From Bacteroides fragilis (GTDB taxonomy: Bacteria > Bacillota > Clostridia > Lachnospirales > Lachnospiraceae), in the NCBI GenBank assembly GCA_023664485.1, contig JAMPFK010000023.1, positions 1 to 33,390 on the forward strand: a DNA stretch of 33,390 bases, in the 5' to 3' direction. Shown one piece after another: positions 32,393 to 33,390 of the stretch; positions within the stretch are counted from its first letter, which is position 1; the number at the start of each line of letters is the position of its first letter. The translations under genes and the position numbers were made by a program. The notes beneath the pieces were generated by a model that worked only from the letters and a program-made list of their open reading frames with translations, had not been told where the DNA came from and made no database searches.

Positions 32393-32527
32393 ATGACGGA
32401 GATACTGGTTGACCGGATTGCAGAATTTGCGGTGTCCGGACCGGATAAAATGGCGGCAGAGTTTAAAAAGTATCTCGGAATGGGTCTGATATTGGCCAGT
32501 CAATGTTTACAGGATTCCTGCGTTTAA
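32393..32527 (+). pseudogene. 44-codon stump resembling the start of an AMP-forming ligase
   Basis: The frame begins with ATG at 32393, with AAGGGG 6 bases upstream, and stops at 32527. Its first 26 residues (ILVDRIAEFAVSGPDKMAAEF) match the usual opening of AMP-binding ligases (helix, then SPDKxA). The remaining 18 residues do not. In dlt-like loci the ligase stands next to the carrier gene, so this is probably the 5' end of a ligase gene whose rest was deleted. The match is short, and it could instead be an unrelated small protein. Confidence 0.5.
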
Positions 32528-32570
32528 AAGGAACAATAATAAGCAACGCCATTGTGATAAATCAGGAACC

Positions 32571-32598
32571 TTGACAATTACATACTTCACATTAGAAT
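32571..32598 (+). promoter_or_regulatory. Predicted promoter P1
   Basis: TTGACA (32571-32576), 16-base spacer, TAGAAT (32593-32598). It lies 54 bases upstream of a second, consensus promoter, and both point to the Rpn-like gene. Confidence 0.6.
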
Positions 32599-32624
32599 AA
32601 ATGATAAAACATTCAAAAATTCTA

Positions 32625-32653
32625 TTGACAACCGAACCATGATTGCGTATAAT
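32625..32653 (+). promoter_or_regulatory. Predicted promoter P2, perfect consensus
   Basis: TTGACA (32625-32630), 17-base spacer, TATAAT (32648-32653). This is the best sigma-A match in the window. The transcript would begin near 32660 and have a leader of about 150 bases before the Rpn-like frame. Confidence 0.85.
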
Positions 32654-32687
32654 CGATTTAAACCAAAGCGGTATAACGTGAAATTCA

Positions 32688-32770
32688 ATGCCCTGTTCAG
32701 GGCATCAGGTCGGTCAGCCCCGATTTCGGCGTATCAGCCATATTTCACAGAAACAGGGAAAACTGGCTGA
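32688..32770 (+). other. Structured leader with three inverted repeats
   Basis: Perfect eight-base stem ATGCCCTG/CAGGGCAT (32688-32705); short stem CCGA/TCGG (about 32720-32729); seven-base TCAGCCA/TGGCTGA pair (32734-32740 and 32764-32770). It lies between the consensus promoter and the Rpn-like gene. It could be an untranslated regulatory leader or a small RNA. No known riboswitch was recognised. A 30-codon frame starting with GTG at 32678 also spans it. Confidence 0.45.
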
Positions 32771-32817
32771 ATACTGCAAGAACAGCAGTGGTATATGATA
32801 CAGCCGGAAAGGGGTAT

Positions 32818-33390
32818 ATGGGAAAGAAAGATACCATAGAAAAGGTTTATTTCAGGGATGCGGCCAGGTTCGCCGAACTGATGAACTGCGTTCTCTATCG
32901 GGGAGAAAAGGTGATACTGCCGGAGAATCTGATACCGGTGGAAAGGGAGCATCCTTCCCTGTTCAGGAATGCGGATAAGCGCAGGGACGTCTTTATGAAG
33001 GATGTGAAATACCGCATCCTGTACAGCCTGGAATTATAGTAAACGACATAACAAATTGCTCTTTCCGGCTCTTGCAAAAGCCATATATGTAAGCTTTTAC
33101 AAGTCCGAAAAGGCAATTTCTAATGTTGTTAATTATAGAAACGGCATCCGACTACAGTATGCCGGAGCGTGTGATGGTCTATGACGCATGCGAATATGAG
33201 CGGCAGATTCTGGAGCTTGCCGGATTACATGACAATGAGCGAAAAGATGGATATTGGGAGGGAAAGACCCGTCTTTCAGAATTCTTTCAACTCCCGGACA
33301 GAGTCCGGAGAATGCCCGGACTCAGGATTCCGGAGTACGGTTTTTATCTGGCGGAAGCGGAGCATGTGGACGCGATGGGATTTGAGACCG
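32818..33390 (+). pseudogene. Rpn-like (PD-(D/E)XK) nuclease gene split by palindromic element
   Basis: The first part (32818-33033) encodes MGKKDTIEKVYFRDAARFAELMNCVLYRGEKVI and onward, the typical N-terminus of Rpn/transposase_31-like nucleases of Clostridia. A 107-base insertion then gives a stop at 33037-33039. The second part resumes at 33141 in another frame (TASDYSMPERVMVYDACEYE), which matches the family's next block (HYAMPVR...YDA). Removing 33034-33140 joins the two in frame. The gene runs past the window. The ATG at 32818 has GGAAAGGGG before it. It has a strong promoter, so a truncated 73-residue peptide may still be made. Confidence 0.8.
33034..33140. mobile_element. Palindromic MITE-like element, copy B, inside the Rpn-like gene
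   Basis: About 94% identical to copy A at 9277-9381. The left end is TTATAGTAAACGACAT; the right end (GTTGTTAATTATAG) is slightly more diverged. The stop codon that ends the first part of the Rpn-like frame is formed at its left edge. It lies within an otherwise readable gene, so it must have inserted there. The excess of 107 bases includes the element and possibly a 2-3 base target duplication. Confidence 0.8.

Overview
The window looks like a chromosomal segment of a Gram-positive gut Clostridia, most likely a Lachnospiraceae. The reasons are strong AGGAGG-type ribosome binding sites, frequent GTG starts, a CpsBCD phosphoregulatory trio with two LytR-CpsA-Psr (LCP) proteins, and gene families typical of that group (TupA-like ATP-grasp, DHHW/MBOAT/ACP acyl-transfer sets, Rpn-like nucleases). 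The family-level assignment is inference; no rRNA or other marker gene is present.

Layout. (1) 1-5416, minus strand: a bacitracin/peptide-resistance-like module of response regulator, sensor kinase, ABC ATPase and a large FtsX-type permease cut by the left edge. (2) 5758-7743, minus strand: a serine hydrolase and an acyltransferase-3 membrane protein, 6 bp apart. (3) 7962-9128, plus strand: the first LCP protein, which shares a small bidirectional promoter region with the serine hydrolase. (4) 9129-10002: a gene-free, repeat-rich control region. It holds a 105 bp palindromic MITE-like element, a strong terminator, and two near-identical 75 bp inverted repeats flanking 357 bp. (5) 10003-16194: the front of a capsule/exopolysaccharide operon, with phosphatase CpsB, chain-length protein CpsC, tyrosine kinase CpsD with a tyrosine-repeat tail, an Ig-like membrane-anchored protein, a second LCP, a lipoprotein with a sortase-B fold but no catalytic residues, and a small Ala-rich secreted protein. 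(6) 16332-27900: the sugar-assembly cassette, with a methyltransferase, the initiating phosphoglycosyl transferase, six further (predicted) transferases including a GT10 fucosyltransferase, the Wzx flippase and an EpsG-type Wzy polymerase. (7) 28045-32527: an acyl-decoration module of two tandem DHHW/AlgX-like proteins, an MBOAT acyltransferase, a DltC-like carrier protein and a 44-residue stump that resembles the start of an AMP-forming ligase. (8) 32571-33390: tandem promoters, a structured leader, and an Rpn-like nuclease gene broken by a second copy of the palindromic element.

How it works together (inference from families). The phosphoglycosyl transferase loads the first sugar on undecaprenyl phosphate, and the GTs extend it. 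Wzx flips the unit, the EpsG-like protein polymerises it, and CpsBCD sets chain length. One or both LCP proteins attach the polymer to the wall, and the DHHW/MBOAT/ACP group acylates it. From about 16.3 kb to 30.6 kb the DNA is clearly more AT-rich than the flanking cps genes, as expected for an exchangeable serotype cassette.

The most interesting signals are the inverted-repeat-bounded control segment, a possible invertible switch, and the group of unusual extracellular proteins next to the LCP gene, especially the pseudo-sortase. No tool was run. All family calls come from reading motifs.
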